Assembly (NCBI GenBank): GCA_026709935.1
Contig: JAPOSC010000020.1
Span: forward strand, 1-36,944
Direction: 5' to 3'
From: Thiotrichales bacterium
GTDB lineage: Bacteria > Pseudomonadota > Gammaproteobacteria > HK1
Length of the DNA stretch: 36,944 bases
Below, piece after piece: positions 34,499-36,944 of the stretch; the first letter of the stretch is position 1; each line of letters starts with the position of its first letter. The notes under the pieces are model-generated. The model worked only from the letters and a program-made list of their open reading frames with translations. It did no database searches and had not been told where the DNA came from. Position numbers and translations under genes: made by a program.

Positions 34499-35132
34499 AA
34501 AGGTCCTCTTCGATGATGATGTCATGTACCCGATCCGGAACGAGATACCGGATCGATGCTCCGCGTGTGCGCAGTGACCGGATTCGGGTGGCGGAGATGT
34601 CGAGAGCGGGGATCCCCGGCACGAAGAAGACGAACCCCGCGCGGGCGGTACGGATTGCGGCGGGGTCGTCGCGCCGCCGTGCATGCAGGATGTCCGCCAC
34701 TGTCCCGTCGCGCGGAAGCGACGGAGCGCCGGGGCGTTCGGCGACGATCAGGTGGGCGAGGGTCGGGATGCGCTTGAAGTCGATCCAGGCGTCGAGTCGC
34801 GAGAGCGCGTCCATTCCCAGGATCAGGCACAGGGAGGCGTCGGGAAATTCCTCGCGCATGCTCTGCAACGTATCCGCGGTGATCGTCGGTCCCGGACGCG
34901 ACAGCTCCCGCCCGTCCGCCTCCAGCCCCGGCACGTCCGCGAGCGCCGCCTCGAGCAGGCGCATGCGCACGTCCGCGCCCGCCTCGGGCGTACCCCGCAG
35001 CCGGGGGCTCGGTGCGGGCATCAGGCGCACCGAGTCGAGATGCAGCGCCGTGCGCAACTCCAGAGCGAGCCGGAGGTGCGCACAGTGCACCGGGTCGAAC
35101 GTTCCGCCGAGAATCCCGATGGTTTCGATCAG
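34482..35132 (-). CDS. nadD: Nicotinate-nucleotide adenylyltransferase NadD with a non-standard start
   Basis: NadD makes nicotinate adenine dinucleotide from nicotinate mononucleotide and ATP. The protein contains the nucleotidyltransferase opening [18 protein letters not shown] and the C-terminal [20 protein letters not shown], with SATRIR near ATP. The in-frame region before the GGTFDPVH motif has no ATG, GTG or TTG back through the proA coding end. The call uses CTG at 35132, which overlaps the proA TGA as CTGA and gives 216 residues, close to the E. coli length; ATC at 35129 or ATT further in are alternatives. A GTG at 35090 lies inside the essential motif and would destroy it. It overlaps rsfS by 17 bp. 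Confidence 0.85.
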   Translation of the reverse strand: MIETIGILGGTFDPVHCAHLRLALELRTALHLDSVRLMPAPSPRLRGTPEAGADVRMRLLEAALADVPGLEADGRELSRPGPTITADTLQSMREEFPDASLCLILGMDALSRLDAWIDFKRIPTLAHLIVAERPGAPSLPRDGTVADILHARRRDDPAAIRTARAGFVFFVPGIPALDISATRIRSLRTRGASIRYLVPDRVHDIIIEEDLYAHPC

Positions 35133-36430
35133 CCGCGTACCTGTCCGTTGCCGAGCACGATGTACTTCTGTGTGGTGAGCCCTTCGAGCCCGACCGGCCC
35201 GCGGGCGTGCAGCTTGTTGGTGCTGATGCCAATCTCCGCCCCGAGCCCGTACTCGAACCCGTCACAGAAGCAGGTCGGGGCGTTCACCATGACCGAGCTC
35301 GAATCGACCTCGGTCATGAACCGGCGGGCCCGGCCGAGGTCCCCGGTCACGATGGCGTCGGTGTGGCCGGAGCCGTAGCGGCCGATGTGCGCCATCGCCT
35401 CGTCGAGGTCGCCGACCACGCGCACCGCGAGAATCGGCGCCAGGAACTCCGTCTCCCAGTCCTCCTCCGTGGCCGGGACCACGTCGGCGACAAGCTCCCG
35501 GGTTTCCTCGCAGCCGCGCACCTCCACGCCGGCCTGTGCGAACCGTGCCGCCAGGGCGGGGAGCACCCGGGGCGCGATGCCGCGCCCGACGAGCAGCGTC
35601 TCCATCGCCCCGCAGATCCCGTAGCGGTAGGTCTTGGCGTTGACCGCGACCGTGACCGCCATGTCGGCGTCGGCGTGATCGTCGATGAACACGTGGCAGT
35701 TGCCGTCGAGGTGCTTGATGACCGGGACACGAGCCTCCCGGCTGATGCGTTCGATGAGCCCCCGTCCGCCCCGCGGGACGATGACGTCCACGTGCGCGTC
35801 CATGGCAATGAGCATCCCGACCGCGGCGCGGTCGCGCGTCTCCACCACCTGAACCGCATCGCGGGGGAGTCCCGCCGTCGCGAGGCCCGCGTGGATGCAT
35901 TCGGCGATGGCGAGGTTCGACGCCAGGGCTTCGGAGCCGCCGCGCAGGATGGTGGCGTTGCCGGACTTCATGCAGAGTGCCGCCGCGTCGGCGGTGACGT
36001 TGGGACGCGACTCGTAGATGATGCCGATCACTCCGAGCGGTACGCGCATCCGCCCGATCTGAAGACCTGACGGCTGCATCCGCAGGTCGCTCATCTCGCC
36101 CACCGGGTCCGGAAGCGTCGCGATCTGACGCAGCCCCCCGGCCATCGATCGGATGCGGGCGTCGGTGAGTTCGAGCCGATCGAGCAACGGAGCGGCGAGA
36201 CCGTTCGCGCGGCCGGCGTCGAGATCCCCCCGGTTCGCGGTCCTGATGGCCGGCGCCCGGTCCTCGATCGCATCCGCGATGGCGGTCAACGCGGCGTTCT
36301 TGGCCCCGGTGGGCGCGCCCGCCAGCACCCCGGCCGCGGCGCGGGCGCGGGCGCCGAGGTTGAGCATGTAGGTGTGCAGATCCCCGGTCGTGGCTTCAGG
36401 CGTCGAAACCGCGCCGGCGGCTGCGGACAT
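35129..36430 (-). CDS. proA: Gamma-glutamyl phosphate reductase
   Basis: ProA reduces glutamyl phosphate to glutamate semialdehyde with NADPH in proline synthesis. The 433-residue protein has the family signature near the C-terminus ([17 protein letters not shown], then [14 protein letters not shown]), the catalytic-Cys segment [13 protein letters not shown], and [20 protein letters not shown] for NADPH binding. The ATG at 36430 is used. GGAGGAG lies about 18 bases upstream, which is long; an in-frame ATC at 36439 would stand at normal distance. It overlaps nadD by four bases at its end. Confidence 0.95.
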   Translation of the reverse strand: MSAAAGAVSTPEATTGDLHTYMLNLGARARAAAGVLAGAPTGAKNAALTAIADAIEDRAPAIRTANRGDLDAGRANGLAAPLLDRLELTDARIRSMAGGLRQIATLPDPVGEMSDLRMQPSGLQIGRMRVPLGVIGIIYESRPNVTADAAALCMKSGNATILRGGSEALASNLAIAECIHAGLATAGLPRDAVQVVETRDRAAVGMLIAMDAHVDVIVPRGGRGLIERISREARVPVIKHLDGNCHVFIDDHADADMAVTVAVNAKTYRYGICGAMETLLVGRGIAPRVLPALAARFAQAGVEVRGCEETRELVADVVPATEEDWETEFLAPILAVRVVGDLDEAMAHIGRYGSGHTDAIVTGDLGRARRFMTEVDSSSVMVNAPTCFCDGFEYGLGAEIGISTNKLHARGPVGLEGLTTQKYIVLGNGQVRG

Positions 36431-36464
36431 GGCGGTGATGGGTCCGTCTCCTCCGGTGTTTGGA

Positions 36465-36482
36465 CCGGAACACTTGTTCCGG
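36465..36482. promoter_or_regulatory. Perfect palindrome between holA and proA
   Basis: CCGGAACA and TGTTCCGG are exact arms around CT. The CCGGAAC block recurs at 36490-36496. It could be a hairpin terminating holA or an operator for proA; there is no adjacent T-run. Confidence 0.4.
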
Positions 36483-36541
36483 TGCTTGGGCCGGAACGTT
36501 TCACGCTGGGCCCGCTGGTACGATCGAATACGCGCTCGTGT

Positions 36542-36944
36542 TCAATTATAGGGTGCGGCCGGCGGCAGTTTCACCCGACACATTCCCAGCACCAGGCGTT
36601 CGAGGCCGGTCCATCCGTCGTCGCGGGACCAGCGGACCATGGCCCCGGAACGCGCCGGCGATCCCTTCAGCATCCGGTCGACGCCCTCGGCGACTTCGAG
36701 CAGCCGGACCCAGCCCCGGCGGGGCATGCGGGACAGGGCGCGCTGGACGAGGTGCTTTCGTCGCCACCATGCGCCGAAGCCGCCGCGCAGCACGTCGTCG
36801 AGACGGGCGCCGCCCTCGATGCCGGCCGCGATGCCGCATACCCCGCGAATCGCCCAAGTCAGCGAGCCGAGGACGTGAATCGGCTCGAACCCCTCCTCGC
36901 GCAGGACTCGCAGGATCCGCACCGAACGTGCGCTGTCGCCTTCC
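36542..36944 (-). CDS. holA: DNA polymerase III delta subunit HolA, C-terminal part
   Basis: Only the last part of the gene is in the window. The reading frame runs through the right edge (EGDSARS then VRILRVLREEGFEPIHVLGS) and ends with WTGLERLVLGMCRVKLPPAA, as in the helical C-terminal collar domain of the delta subunit that loads the sliding clamp. The GTG near 36922 is not a start; the frame is open to the edge. Position before proA and nadD supports the call. Confidence 0.85.
   Translation of the reverse strand, partial: EGDSARSVRILRVLREEGFEPIHVLGSLTWAIRGVCGIAAGIEGGARLDDVLRGGFGAWWRRKHLVQRALSRMPRRGWVRLLEVAEGVDRMLKGSPARSGAMVRWSRDDGWTGLERLVLGMCRVKLPPAAPYN

Overview
This is a high-GC bacterial window, very probably from a gammaproteobacterium. 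The best taxonomic clue is the right end, where holA-proA-nadD-rsfS-rlmH-maf run in one direction, an order familiar from gammaproteobacteria. The rest is accessory metabolism with many Shine-Dalgarno-led genes, short overlaps and few gaps. I see no rRNA, tRNA, CRISPR array or intact transposase gene.

Layout. (1) 163-984: an A/T-richer gene that fuses a NadS/HigA-like antitoxin HTH to a HEPN-like domain, preceded by what looks like the decayed tail of a RelE-type toxin. (2) 1221-9228: acyl-CoA and amino-acid metabolism, with an ADP-forming acyl-CoA synthetase, an enoyl-CoA hydratase-family protein lacking both usual glutamates, an isocitrate lyase/PEP mutase-family enzyme, a TTC38-like TPR protein, valine-pyruvate aminotransferase and a VOC protein. 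The 5454-5807 gap holds two nested inverted repeats that look like insertion-element ends, and 8699-8770 resembles the first codons of a CaiB/AMACR-type CoA-transferase. (3) 9384-11615: an exported PQQ-dependent sugar dehydrogenase, a c-type cytochrome that could take its electrons, and a TMEM220-like membrane protein. (4) 11708-15162: three genes matching the ebo cluster (eboD, eboE, eboC), without eboA, eboB or eboF in the window. (5) 15408-24688: a carbohydrate-type ABC importer split in two (ATPase and binding protein on the left; two permeases and a cupin on the right). Between the halves lies an opposite-strand, translationally coupled zinc-starvation-type operon: ZigA-like COG0523 GTPase, DUF1636 protein, second COG0523 GTPase and WD40 protein. 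A strong candidate Zur operator sits at 22286-22319 between this operon and the permeases. (6) 24842-31685: a DUF3187 protein, an SDR, a PuuB-like FAD oxidoreductase, a ribbon-helix-helix protein, a GloA-like glyoxalase and a two-gene GMC oxidoreductase unit with a Tat-exported small subunit. (7) 31755-36944: an HSL-type esterase and the housekeeping run maf, rlmH, rsfS, nadD, proA and the 3' end of holA.

The points most worth a second look are the antitoxin-HEPN fusion, the compact ebo D-E-C group with a 33-bp duplication at the eboE/eboC junction, the zinc operon lying inside an ABC transporter locus and sharing an operator region with its permeases, nadD with no ATG, GTG or TTG start available, and the crotonase-fold protein without catalytic glutamates. 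All family assignments were made by reading motifs, not by database search.
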